41,303 bases of DNA. It comes from Akkermansia muciniphila (GTDB lineage Bacteria; Verrucomicrobiota; Verrucomicrobiia; Verrucomicrobiales; Akkermansiaceae). The stretch covers positions 1 to 41,303 of the forward strand of contig NZ_JABDHQ010000021.1 in the NCBI RefSeq assembly GCF_018709685.1, in the 5' to 3' direction. A model generated the notes under the pieces. It was not told the DNA's origin. It was given only the letters and a program-made list of their open reading frames with translations, and made no database searches. A program made the translations under genes and the position numbers. Of the stretch, positions 30,740 to 38,853 are shown in pieces; position 1 is the stretch's first letter; each line of letters begins with the position of its first letter.

Positions 30740-33565
30740 ATGACCGCCACCGAGATACGCCAAAGCTTTCTGGACTTTTTCCGCGAGAAACAGCACACGG
30801 TCGTGCCCTCTGCTTCTTTGATGCCCCAGAGCCCCGGATTGTTGTTCACTAATGCCGGCATGAACCAGTTTGTTCCGTATTTCCTGGGGGTATGGACCCC
30901 GCCGTGGACGCCTGCCCGCGCCACGGACACCCAGAAGTGCATCCGCGCCGGTGGCAAGCACAACGACTTGGAGGATGTGGGTTATGATTCCTACCACCAT
31001 ACGTTTTTTGAAATGCTGGGGAACTGGTCCTTTGGGGATTATTTCAAGAAGGAGGCCATCCAGTGGGCCTGGGAGCTGGTGGTGGAACGGTGGGGGTTCC
31101 CGGCGGAACGGCTGTACGCCACCGTATACGCGCCGGACAAGAGCAAGGGCGATCCCGGAGAGTTTGACCAGGAGGCCTGGGATTACTGGGCTGAGCTGTT
31201 CCGTTCCCGCGGTTTGGACCCGGACGTTCAGATCGTGCACGGGAACGTGAAGGATAATTTCTGGATGATGGGTGAAACCGGCCCCTGCGGCCCCTGTTCC
31301 GAGCTGCACGTGGACCTGACCCCGGAGGGGGATACGAAGGGGAGCCTGGTGAACAAGGATTCCGACCAGTGCATAGAAATCTGGAACCTGGTGTTCATCC
31401 AGTATAATGCGGAGAGCAACGGTTCCATGCGCAATCTTCCGGCGTGCCATGTGGATACGGGCATGGGCTTTGAACGCGCGTGCTCCATCATGCAGTGCAC
31501 GGACGGGTTCAAGGATTTTTCCCGCAAGCCGTCCAATTACGCCACGGACGTGTTCCGCCCGCTGTTTGACCGTCTGGAGGTTTTAAGCGGACGCAAGTAT
31601 GCGGACGTGTATCCGGCGCCCGGTTCCAAGAAGGTGGGCGCGCAGGATGATTCTCTTCAGGAGGCGATTGCCTTCCGCGTGATTGCGGACCATCTGCGCA
31701 CGCTCAGTTTTTCCATAGCGGACGGCATTTTGCCGGGCAACAACGGCCGTAATTACGTGCTGCGCCGCATTCTGCGCCGTGCCGTGCGCTACGGCCGCCG
31801 CCTGGGCTTCACCCAGCCGTTCCTGGCGGAACTGGTGGATACGCTGGTGGAATCCTTCGGCCAGGTGTTCCCTGAGCTTGCCGCCCGCGCCGCCACCGTG
31901 AAGGAGGTGCTGAACCGTGAAGAGGCCAGCTTTAATGAAACGCTGGACCGCGGCCTGGAATTGTTTGATGCGGAAACGGCTTCCGCCGGAAAGGTGAGCG
32001 GGGAGTTTGCGTTCAAGCTGTATGATACGTACGGTTTCCCGATTGACCTGACGGCCCTGCTTGCGGAAGAACGCGGGCTGGAAATTGACATGGACGGGTT
32101 CAACAGGCTGATGAATGAGCAGCGGGAACGCGCCCGCGCCGCCCGCAAGAGCGAGGTGGTCCGCGCCCTGGATTTGAAGACGGATGCCGTGACGGAGTTC
32201 ACGGGGTATGATGTGGACGAATGCGCCGCCACGGTGCTGGAAGTGAGCCGCCAGGGGGATTCCCTGTTCATCATTACGGACAAGACTCCGTTTTACGCGG
32301 AGATGGGCGGCCAGGTTTCTGATGCCGGGTTGATTGAAATAGGCGGAGACAGCTACCATGTGATGGCCGTCCAGCAGATCGGGAATGCCCGCGCCCATGT
32401 GGTGGAAGCCCGCGAGGGACTGGCCGTGAAGCCGGGGGACCGCGTGCATCTGAGCATTGACGCGGAACGCCGCCGCCGTGTGGAGGCGCACCATACCGCC
32501 ACCCACCTTCTTCACTGCGCCCTGCACCAGGTGGTGAGCCCGGATGCGGCCCAGCAGGGCTCCTACGTTTCGGAAGACCGCCTGCGCTTTGACTTTAACA
32601 GCGGTGCCGTCACGCCGGACCAGCTCCGCCGGATTGAAGAGAAGGTGAACGGCTGGATTGAGGAGGCCCTGCCGGTTCACTGCACGGAACGCGCCTATGC
32701 GGACGTGAAGGGAAATTCCGCGATTGCCCAGTTCTTTGGCGACAAGTACGGGGACGTGGTGCGCGTGGTCCAGGTGGGTGGCTGCCGGAATGAACTGGAC
32801 GGCGTTTCCATGGAGTTCTGCGGCGGTACGCACATTGCCAATACGAAGGATATAGGCCTGTTCAAGATCAAGAGCGAGGGGGCCATCGCCTCCGGCGTGC
32901 GCCGCATTGAGGCCATGACGGGAGACGCGGCTCTGGAAATGATCCGCCAGCACGTCGTCGCCAAAAGCCTGGAAATCGCCAGGGCGGTGGAGAAAATCAA
33001 GGAGGTGAATGGCGAACTGGCGGACATGGGGCTGGAACAGGTCCCGGTCCCCACGATTGAAGGCAAGCCGGGGCTGTCCGCCCTGGGCGCTTCCGACATC
33101 CGGACGGTGAATGATTCCCTGGCGCGTTTTGCCGCCTCCGTGGAGCATTTCAAGCAGACGGCCCTGGAGGCGGAAAAGAAGCTTAAGAAGGCCCGCGCCG
33201 GGCAGTCCGCCGCCCGGGCTGACGCCCTGCTGAATGAATGGCTTTCCGATGACCCCGCCTCTCTGATCCAGGTGGCGGAGGGCGCCGGGGAATTGCTCCA
33301 GGAATTGCTGAACGGTCTGAAAAAGCGCCAGTATGCGGGCGCCGCCTTCCTGCTGTGCGTGGACAGTTCTTCCTTGCTCCTGGGCGCTTATTGTGGCAAA
33401 GATGCCATTGCGGACGGATTGTCCGCCGGGGATATGATCCGCGAGGTTTCCGCTCTTGTCGGAGGCAAGGGAGGCGGCCGTCCGGACCAGGCCCGCGGTT
33501 CCGCCCCGCAGGATGCAGATCCCCAGGCTCTGGCTGCGGCGGCCCGCAATATTATTAATGATTAG
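30740..33565 (+). CDS. alaS: Alanyl-tRNA synthetase
   Basis: Charges tRNA-Ala and edits mischarged Ser and Gly. About 941 aa, longer than E. coli AlaRS (876) because of insertions in the middle region (around ARKPSNYATDVFRPL and SGRKYADVYPAPGSKK). Class II catalytic domain: SPGLLFTNAGMNQFVPYFLG and RATDTQKCIRAGGKHNDLEDVG. The editing and zinc site uses His586, His590, Cys695 and His699 (HTATH and CGGTH, numbered from the ATG at 30737). The C-Ala DHHA1 domain ends with GGKGGGRPDQARGSAP. Two adjacent ATGs at 30737 and 30740; a TATTAT at 30727-30732 is 7 nt before the second, which I therefore chose. Confidence 0.95.
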   Translation: MTATEIRQSFLDFFREKQHTVVPSASLMPQSPGLLFTNAGMNQFVPYFLGVWTPPWTPARATDTQKCIRAGGKHNDLEDVGYDSYHHTFFEMLGNWSFGDYFKKEAIQWAWELVVERWGFPAERLYATVYAPDKSKGDPGEFDQEAWDYWAELFRSRGLDPDVQIVHGNVKDNFWMMGETGPCGPCSELHVDLTPEGDTKGSLVNKDSDQCIEIWNLVFIQYNAESNGSMRNLPACHVDTGMGFERACSIMQCTDGFKDFSRKPSNYATDVFRPLFDRLEVLSGRKYADVYPAPGSKKVGAQDDSLQEAIAFRVIADHLRTLSFSIADGILPGNNGRNYVLRRILRRAVRYGRRLGFTQPFLAELVDTLVESFGQVFPELAARAATVKEVLNREEASFNETLDRGLELFDAETASAGKVSGEFAFKLYDTYGFPIDLTALLAEERGLEIDMDGFNRLMNEQRERARAARKSEVVRALDLKTDAVTEFTGYDVDECAATVLEVSRQGDSLFIITDKTPFYAEMGGQVSDAGLIEIGGDSYHVMAVQQIGNARAHVVEAREGLAVKPGDRVHLSIDAERRRRVEAHHTATHLLHCALHQVVSPDAAQQGSYVSEDRLRFDFNSGAVTPDQLRRIEEKVNGWIEEALPVHCTERAYADVKGNSAIAQFFGDKYGDVVRVVQVGGCRNELDGVSMEFCGGTHIANTKDIGLFKIKSEGAIASGVRRIEAMTGDAALEMIRQHVVAKSLEIARAVEKIKEVNGELADMGLEQVPVPTIEGKPGLSALGASDIRTVNDSLARFAASVEHFKQTALEAEKKLKKARAGQSAARADALLNEWLSDDPASLIQVAEGAGELLQELLNGLKKRQYAGAAFLLCVDSSSLLLGAYCGKDAIADGLSAGDMIREVSALVGGKGGGRPDQARGSAPQDADPQALAAAARNIIND

Positions 33566-33598
33566 CCCCGTACAGGGGCGCCCCACAGGACACTGATC

Positions 33599-34423
33599 AT
33601 GGACAAGAAGATTTTTCCGGACGAACCTGAGATTCCCATTCTGCCGAACCTGTTTACGGCAGGGAACCTGGTGTGCGGGTTTTTCGCCATTCTGACGATT
33701 TTTGAAGGGATCAACCAGGCGGACAGCGACGCCGTGGCGGCCTTTTCCTATTACCAGAATGCCACGTTCCTGATTTTCGCGGCGTGCCTGTTTGATTTGT
33801 TTGACGGCCGCATCGCGCGCATGCGCGGGCAGGACGGCCCGTTTGGACGGGAGTTTGACTCCCTGGCGGACATCGTCTCCTTCGGCATCGCCCCGGCGCT
33901 GCTGGTGGCCAAGGCCGTCCTGTTCCAGCTTTCTCCGCCGGAGGTGGGCTGGGGCATCGGCATCTTGTACCTGCTGTGCGCCGCCCTGCGCCTGGCGCGG
34001 TTCAACTGCATGGCGGCCGCTCCCCGGAAGGAGGGGCAGAGCAGCGATTTTGTGGGCCTTCCCGTTCCGATGGCGGCGGGAGCCGTGGTTTCCACCATGT
34101 ACCTGGTGATGTACCTGGCGGGCAGGGCTCCGGACGGGGCCATGGACCTGGGCGTGTTCAAGTACGTGATTGCGCTGGCAATGGCGGGAGTGTCCGTCCT
34201 GATGATGAGCCGGGTGGTTTATCCCAGCTTCAAGCATATCAACATGCGTACGCGGGGAACGATGTACGCGATCGTGCTCATTGTGCTGGCGGTCATCTGT
34301 ATTTTCAAGTTCCCGTGGGTGATGCCCGCGGTCATTTTCTCCATTTACCTGCTTTACGGGCTGGTGCGTCCCTGGGTGGCCCGCCGCTGGCGGAACAGGC
34401 TGGAGGCCAGCGACGAGGAATAA
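33599..34423 (+). CDS. pssA: CDP-diacylglycerol--serine O-phosphatidyltransferase
   Basis: Makes phosphatidylserine, the precursor of phosphatidylethanolamine, in the inner membrane. 274 aa. The CDP-alcohol phosphatidyltransferase motif DGx2ARx8Gx3Dx3D is exact: Asp69-Gly70, Ala73-Arg74, Gly83, Asp87 and Asp91 in LFDGRIARMRGQDGPFGREFDSLAD. The N-terminal IPILPNLFTAGNLVCGFFA (12-30) is typical of the PssA type II subfamily rather than PgsA. About seven membrane helices follow, and a basic C-terminus. It lies 33 bp after alaS and is likely co-transcribed. No psd gene is adjacent. Confidence 0.94.
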   Translation: MDKKIFPDEPEIPILPNLFTAGNLVCGFFAILTIFEGINQADSDAVAAFSYYQNATFLIFAACLFDLFDGRIARMRGQDGPFGREFDSLADIVSFGIAPALLVAKAVLFQLSPPEVGWGIGILYLLCAALRLARFNCMAAAPRKEGQSSDFVGLPVPMAAGAVVSTMYLVMYLAGRAPDGAMDLGVFKYVIALAMAGVSVLMMSRVVYPSFKHINMRTRGTMYAIVLIVLAVICIFKFPWVMPAVIFSIYLLYGLVRPWVARRWRNRLEASDEE

Positions 34424-34679
34424 GACACCCCGCTCTGTTGACAGGACGTTCCTGAATCCGCCCCCGTTTCCGGTACAGGACGGATTGAGGCGGTTGACGC
34501 GGGGAGCCGTGTTTTAGCCTTGAACAGGGCATTCGTGCACGTTCCTCCCTGGTTGGAAGAGGTGTGTATCCTTCCGGCCTGCTTCACGCGGCATGAAGGG
34601 TAAAACCGGACGGGCATCACGGGGATGAGGCCGGTTGAAAGGTGGCGGGGTGGAACAGTTTTCCCCGGTCTTCTGGAGC

Positions 34680-35195
34680 CTACTTGTTCTTCTTTTCAAA
34701 GTCGGCGGCAAAGGGGTCCTTTTCCGGAGCGGTTTCCTTGCCGTATTTCTCCACGTTTTTGTTGTCTTTAACCAAGGTGATGCACACGGGCTTGCTGCGG
34801 TTGCCCATGGCGTCATACCTGTAAAGGAAGCGGCGCACGAGTTCCTTGGTCTTGGAGTCGAACATCCGTTCTTCCACCAGCTCTGCGTTCTGGTTGTAGC
34901 CGTAGCTTACGTAGAACAGCTCGTTTTTCTGCCCGTCGAAGATGAGGCAGGAGAGAAGCTGGTTGTATTTGCCCCGGGTGTAAAGCGTTACGGAAACCAG
35001 CACGTTATGGGTATTGTAAGTCGTTTTTTTCATCCCCTTGCCTTCGTTGGTCTTTTCAAAATAGCTGCGTGATCCGTCTTCATGCTTGACCAGCCGGGAG
35101 GAGGAGGTCTGGACATTGAAATCGTCCTGGCTGGCAGCCAGGGCTCCAGATGTCATGGCCAGGGGAACGATGAGAAGCAGGGGCGATATTTTCAT
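34680..35195 (-). CDS. Secreted protein of unknown function
   Basis: 171 aa with a signal peptide (MKISPLLLIVPLAMTSGALA, cleaved after Ala20). The mature part is mostly beta strands with repeated aromatic and charged pairs (SRSYFEKTNEG, TLYTRGKYNQLLSCLIFDG, NELFYVSYGYNQNAELVEERMFD, RRFLYRYDAMGNR). This recalls antitoxin-like or Rhs/MORN-type beta repeats of the 'Y.YN..G.l....fd' kind, but no family can be named. It ends in a charged Lys/Glu tail. Monocistronic with its own promoter at 35219-35247, divergent from folP. Confidence 0.72.
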   Translation of the reverse strand: MKISPLLLIVPLAMTSGALAASQDDFNVQTSSSRLVKHEDGSRSYFEKTNEGKGMKKTTYNTHNVLVSVTLYTRGKYNQLLSCLIFDGQKNELFYVSYGYNQNAELVEERMFDSKTKELVRRFLYRYDAMGNRSKPVCITLVKDNKNVEKYGKETAPEKDPFAADFEKKNK

Positions 35196-35218
35196 GATGA
35201 AAAAAGTGTTTCTGACTT

Positions 35219-35247
35219 ATTAAAGTGATGTATAGTGCCTTTGACAA
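35219..35247 (-). promoter_or_regulatory. Promoter of the 171-aa secreted protein gene
   Basis: On the minus strand, a -35 TTGTCA (35242-35247), a 17-nt spacer and a -10 TTTAAT (35219-35224), giving a leader of about 17 nt. Confidence 0.5.
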
Positions 35248-35259
35248 GAACGTAATTAG

Positions 35260-36099
35260 ATGAACTGGCTTGTAAGGCGAGACCTATTGAATGTGGAGCG
35301 CGGAGGCGTGCTGATGGGAATAGTGAATGTGACTCCGGATTCCTTTTCCGACGGAGGGCGGTTCCATACGCTGGAACGCGCCGTCTCCCATGCGAAGGAG
35401 CTTGAACGGCAGGGCGCTCTGATTCTGGATATAGGCGGAGAGTCCACCAGGCCGGGGGCCGCGGAGGTTTCCGTGGAGGAGGAACTGGACCGGGTGCTTC
35501 CCGTGGTGCGGGAATTGCGCCCGTGCACGGAGGCCGTGATTTCCGTGGATACCCGCCATGCAGCCGTGGCAGAAGCCGTGCTGGAAGCCGGGGCGGACGT
35601 GATCAATGATATTTCCGGATTGCAGGAGGAGGGAATGGCGGAGCTGTGCGCCGCGGCGCGCTGCGGCGTGGTGGTGATGCACATGCAGGGAACGCCGGAG
35701 ACGATGCAGGAGGCGCCTTCCTATGGTGACGTGGTGGGGGAGGTGCGCGGCTATTTTGAGGAACGTTATGATTTTCTGCTGGCGCGCGGTCTTGTTCCAG
35801 AACAGATTTGCTGGGATCCCGGCATCGGCTTCGGCAAGACGGTGGAACACAATCTGGCCCTGCTGTCCAATATGGACAAGCTTCAGGTGGCGGGGCGCCC
35901 GGTGCTGCTGGGCCTTTCCCGCAAGCGCATGCTGGGCGCCATTCTGGGAAGTGTGGAGCAGGGGCGCGCCCCGCTGGGTACCGCCGTGATGACGGTGTGG
36001 GGCCATCTGCACGGCGCCCGTATCCACCGTGTCCATGACGTGGAGGAGTGCGCCCGCGCCCTGAAACTGGTGCAGGCCGCTGAACCTTTTGTCCGCTGA
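35260..36099 (+). CDS. folP: Dihydropteroate synthase
   Basis: Condenses p-aminobenzoate with 6-hydroxymethyl-dihydropterin pyrophosphate in folate synthesis; the sulfonamide target. 279 aa, normal length. Motifs: LMGIVNVTPDSFSDGG (18-33, phosphate loop with Asn23), LDIGGESTRPGA (56-67), ADVINDISG, VVMHMQGTPETMQ, WDPGIGFGKTVEHNLALL, VLLGLSRKRMLG and HRVHDV near the C-terminus. A start at the ATG at 35260 leaves 18 residues before the core, as is common. The YfhO-like gene begins 8 bp after the stop, so the two form a unit. Confidence 0.96.
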   Translation: MNWLVRRDLLNVERGGVLMGIVNVTPDSFSDGGRFHTLERAVSHAKELERQGALILDIGGESTRPGAAEVSVEEELDRVLPVVRELRPCTEAVISVDTRHAAVAEAVLEAGADVINDISGLQEEGMAELCAAARCGVVVMHMQGTPETMQEAPSYGDVVGEVRGYFEERYDFLLARGLVPEQICWDPGIGFGKTVEHNLALLSNMDKLQVAGRPVLLGLSRKRMLGAILGSVEQGRAPLGTAVMTVWGHLHGARIHRVHDVEECARALKLVQAAEPFVR

Positions 36100-36107
36100 C
36101 CGCTCCC

Positions 36108-38702
36108 ATGGAACCCGCTTCATCCCGTCCGGTATTGACGTCTCTGGCCTCCATGGCGTTTGCCCTGGCGGCGCTGTGCCTGTTTCTGGCCGTGCGGGGT
36201 ATTTGGCCGCTTGGAGGCCATTTTCTGGAATACATGGATAACGGGCAGCTCGTTTATCCCACCTTGAAGTATTACGCGTCCGCCCTGATGAGCGGCATGT
36301 GTGACGGGTCCTTTTTTTATGATGTCAATTCCGGTGCGGGCATTCGCGTGAGCCCCACGCTGCCGCACCAGCTGCTGGTTCCCTCCACCTGGATTGCCGT
36401 AGCCATGGGGGACTCCTTCCTGTTGAAGGACATGGTCTGGGTGATGCTGGCGGATGTGATGTGCATCTGCCTGACGGCCTCCTGGTTCCTGAGGCGCGTG
36501 TTTCCCTCCCTGTCCGTGTGCTGGACCGTGCTCCTGACGGCGGGATATGCGCTGGGGGGATTTTTCCAGACCAAGTACGGATTCATGCAGTTTCTGGACC
36601 ATGCGGCCATGTTCCCCCTGTTTGCCCTGGGCCTTTACCGGCTGGTAAACGGGGGAAAGGGGTGGCTGTACGCCGTGGGGCTTTTTCTGCTGGCCACTTC
36701 CCTGTACAGCGCGTTCATGGCCGTCGTGCTGGGCTGGCTGTTCGCCTGGGCCTATACGCTGCCCCTGAAAGGAACGGAGGAACGCCGCGTGCGCCTGGCC
36801 CGCGTGTTCTGGTACACGGCGGCGGTGACGATGGCTACCTGCTATTACTGGCTGCCGATGATGGACATGAGCCGGGATTCCATGCGCTCCCTGTTCATGA
36901 CTGCGCCCACGTTTTTTGAACTGACGTGGCCGTTTGATCCCCCCAAATTCCTGGAACGCCTGTATGCGTGCCTGCCGGGAATGGCCTGCGCTTCCCTGGC
37001 GGCCGCCTATCTGGCCTATGGGAGGAAAGAGGCCCCTTCATCGGACCGGGGGAGGCGGTTGTTCCTTCTCCTGCTGGGCGCGTCCGTGCTTCCCGCATTC
37101 ATTGAGCCCCTTCACCGGGCCGCCCACCTGTGGAGCTATGTGGATTTTCCCGTCCGGTTCGGGTTCATCCCCAATCTGGTGGCAGTCTCCTTCTGCGCCT
37201 GGATTTTGTCCGGCGGCAGGCTGCCGGAACCGGCGGGGCGCAACTGGGGCTGGGGGCTGTGCCTGGGCCTTCCCGCGGCGGCTTTTGCCATTTCCCTGCT
37301 TGTCCTTTCCGTGACAGATGCGGATTTGGCGGTGCGCCTGCTGCCATTGCTGTTTTTTGTGTGTGCATGGCTGTGCTGGCGGCATGCGGAAGGCGGGAAG
37401 CTGGCATGGTCCATCGCCGCCGTGATGTTGCTGGGGCTGCCCGTGGGGGCTGCCGCATTCTGGAAGCGGGGAGAAGAGGAAAAAGCCGCTGTCCAGACCC
37501 TCAACGCCGAGTGGCTGACGCGCCGCATGGGCGGATGTGCCGGGCTGCTGCGCGTGAAGGACAGGGACCGCCTGCTGGTGGACAATTCCGCCTGTCTGGG
37601 TCCGGTGCCCAGCATCAGCAATTTCCGGCATACCACGAGCATTGCTCATTTCCGTTTTCTGAAAAACCTGGGGTACCGGGATGAATTCACGCGCACGTAC
37701 GGACAAGGGGGAACCCTGTTCTCAGATTTGCTGCTGGGGAATGGATTTATGCTGGCGTCCCGTCCCGTGGAAGGAATGGAAAGGGTGCTTTCCGGGCACG
37801 GGATGCACTTGTACAGGCTTCCGGGCGCCCGGTGGGGGCTGGTGGTTCCCCAAAACGCTCTGGGACTGAGGCTTGATGCGGAGGCTGATGTATTTACCAA
37901 TCTCAATGCCCTGCATGCCGCTCTTTGTCCATCTGGGGAAGGGGCCCTGTACGTTCCCGTGGAAGTGCAGACAGAGAAGGATGGTGATGGATACAGGGGG
38001 AGGATTGCGGAATGTTCCGGCGCTGTGTACGGATTTCCGCAGACGGATATTGATGACTTCCGGGTCAATGGACTGGCTGTCCCAGTGATGGCAGTGGCGC
38101 AGGAGAAGCCGGGCTGGACGGGGCGCACTTATAACGGAGTTTTGGAATTGAAGCAGGCGGGCAGAGCCGGGGAAACCGTAGTGGAGGGAATTCTGCGCCG
38201 TCCGGTGGAGTCTCCTCTTCTGGCGGCTGAGGCGCGCGTGCCGGAGCAGGAAGTGCCGGTGCTGGGCAGGGAACAGGATAAGTACGGGCTGGAGGCACGG
38301 GGATGGGGAGGACATGTGGAGGCCGTTCTGTCCGCTGGAAAGGGAGAGGCGTTAATGATTCCAGTGGTTTACGACCGGGGATGGAAAGCCGAACGCAACG
38401 GCGTGGAAGCGCCCATTGAAAAAGTGGGGGAATTGATGGCGGTGCGTCTGGACGAGGGGCGTAACCGGGTGGTGTTTGATTATTACCCCCCCTTGTTAAA
38501 GGCTGCCCTGCTCGTGTCTGCGGGGGCGGCTGCGTTCTTTTTACTATGTGCGTGGCGGGTGCGGCGGCATCCGGAATCTCCCTTGAGAAGGCTGGCTGTG
38601 GCCGCCGGATACCGTTTGTTCCTGTGCTGTTCCGCGCTTGTCCTGGGGGCGGTGTATATAGGGGCCGTTGTTTTGTTTATCGTGCAGTCCCTGGGAATGT
38701 GA
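36108..38702 (+). CDS. YfhO-like polytopic membrane protein
   Basis: 864 aa. About a dozen membrane helices in the first 470 residues, then a large extracytoplasmic domain (about 470-790), then two C-terminal helices (about 798-815 and 838-860). The N-terminal text matches the YfhO family (GT-C-like): an acidic YMDNGQLVYPTLKYY loop (46-60), followed by FFYDVNSGAGIRVSPTLPHQLLVP (72-95) in the first extracytoplasmic loop. In Bacillus a YfhO homologue glycosylates lipoteichoic acid; the substrate here is unknown, and Verrucomicrobiota lack lipoteichoic acid. A terminal segment with PVVYDRGWKAERNG is also YfhO-like. It starts 8 bp after folP. Confidence 0.82.
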   Translation: MEPASSRPVLTSLASMAFALAALCLFLAVRGIWPLGGHFLEYMDNGQLVYPTLKYYASALMSGMCDGSFFYDVNSGAGIRVSPTLPHQLLVPSTWIAVAMGDSFLLKDMVWVMLADVMCICLTASWFLRRVFPSLSVCWTVLLTAGYALGGFFQTKYGFMQFLDHAAMFPLFALGLYRLVNGGKGWLYAVGLFLLATSLYSAFMAVVLGWLFAWAYTLPLKGTEERRVRLARVFWYTAAVTMATCYYWLPMMDMSRDSMRSLFMTAPTFFELTWPFDPPKFLERLYACLPGMACASLAAAYLAYGRKEAPSSDRGRRLFLLLLGASVLPAFIEPLHRAAHLWSYVDFPVRFGFIPNLVAVSFCAWILSGGRLPEPAGRNWGWGLCLGLPAAAFAISLLVLSVTDADLAVRLLPLLFFVCAWLCWRHAEGGKLAWSIAAVMLLGLPVGAAAFWKRGEEEKAAVQTLNAEWLTRRMGGCAGLLRVKDRDRLLVDNSACLGPVPSISNFRHTTSIAHFRFLKNLGYRDEFTRTYGQGGTLFSDLLLGNGFMLASRPVEGMERVLSGHGMHLYRLPGARWGLVVPQNALGLRLDAEADVFTNLNALHAALCPSGEGALYVPVEVQTEKDGDGYRGRIAECSGAVYGFPQTDIDDFRVNGLAVPVMAVAQEKPGWTGRTYNGVLELKQAGRAGETVVEGILRRPVESPLLAAEARVPEQEVPVLGREQDKYGLEARGWGGHVEAVLSAGKGEALMIPVVYDRGWKAERNGVEAPIEKVGELMAVRLDEGRNRVVFDYYPPLLKAALLVSAGAAAFFLLCAWRVRRHPESPLRRLAVAAGYRLFLCCSALVLGAVYIGAVVLFIVQSLGM

Positions 38703-38819
38703 GAAAAGCTTTCCCCTGACGGAATACTTCCGGACGGGAAGAAGGCATTCAGCGTATGCACCACCGGTTTTTCCGCTTTTACCGGGCGTGGTGAAGAGAT
38801 GTTCTGTTTTGAAGGATGG

Positions 38820-38847
38820 TTGACAGCGCGGCGCGGCGCGGTAGAGT
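38820..38847 (+). promoter_or_regulatory. Promoter of ispG, predicted leaderless
   Basis: A consensus -35 TTGACA (38820-38825), a 16-nt spacer made of three GCGCG-type repeats, and a -10 TAGAGT (38842-38847). Only 6 nt separate the -10 from the A of the ispG ATG at 38854, so the start codon should be the transcription start. Confidence 0.6.
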
Positions 38848-38853
38848 GGTTGC

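Noticed and set aside
31583-34237. Very long open frame (884 codons) on the minus strand across alaS and pssA
   Set aside because: Shadow of GC-rich genes; translation is His/Arg/Gly-rich with no domain, and it opposes two certain genes.
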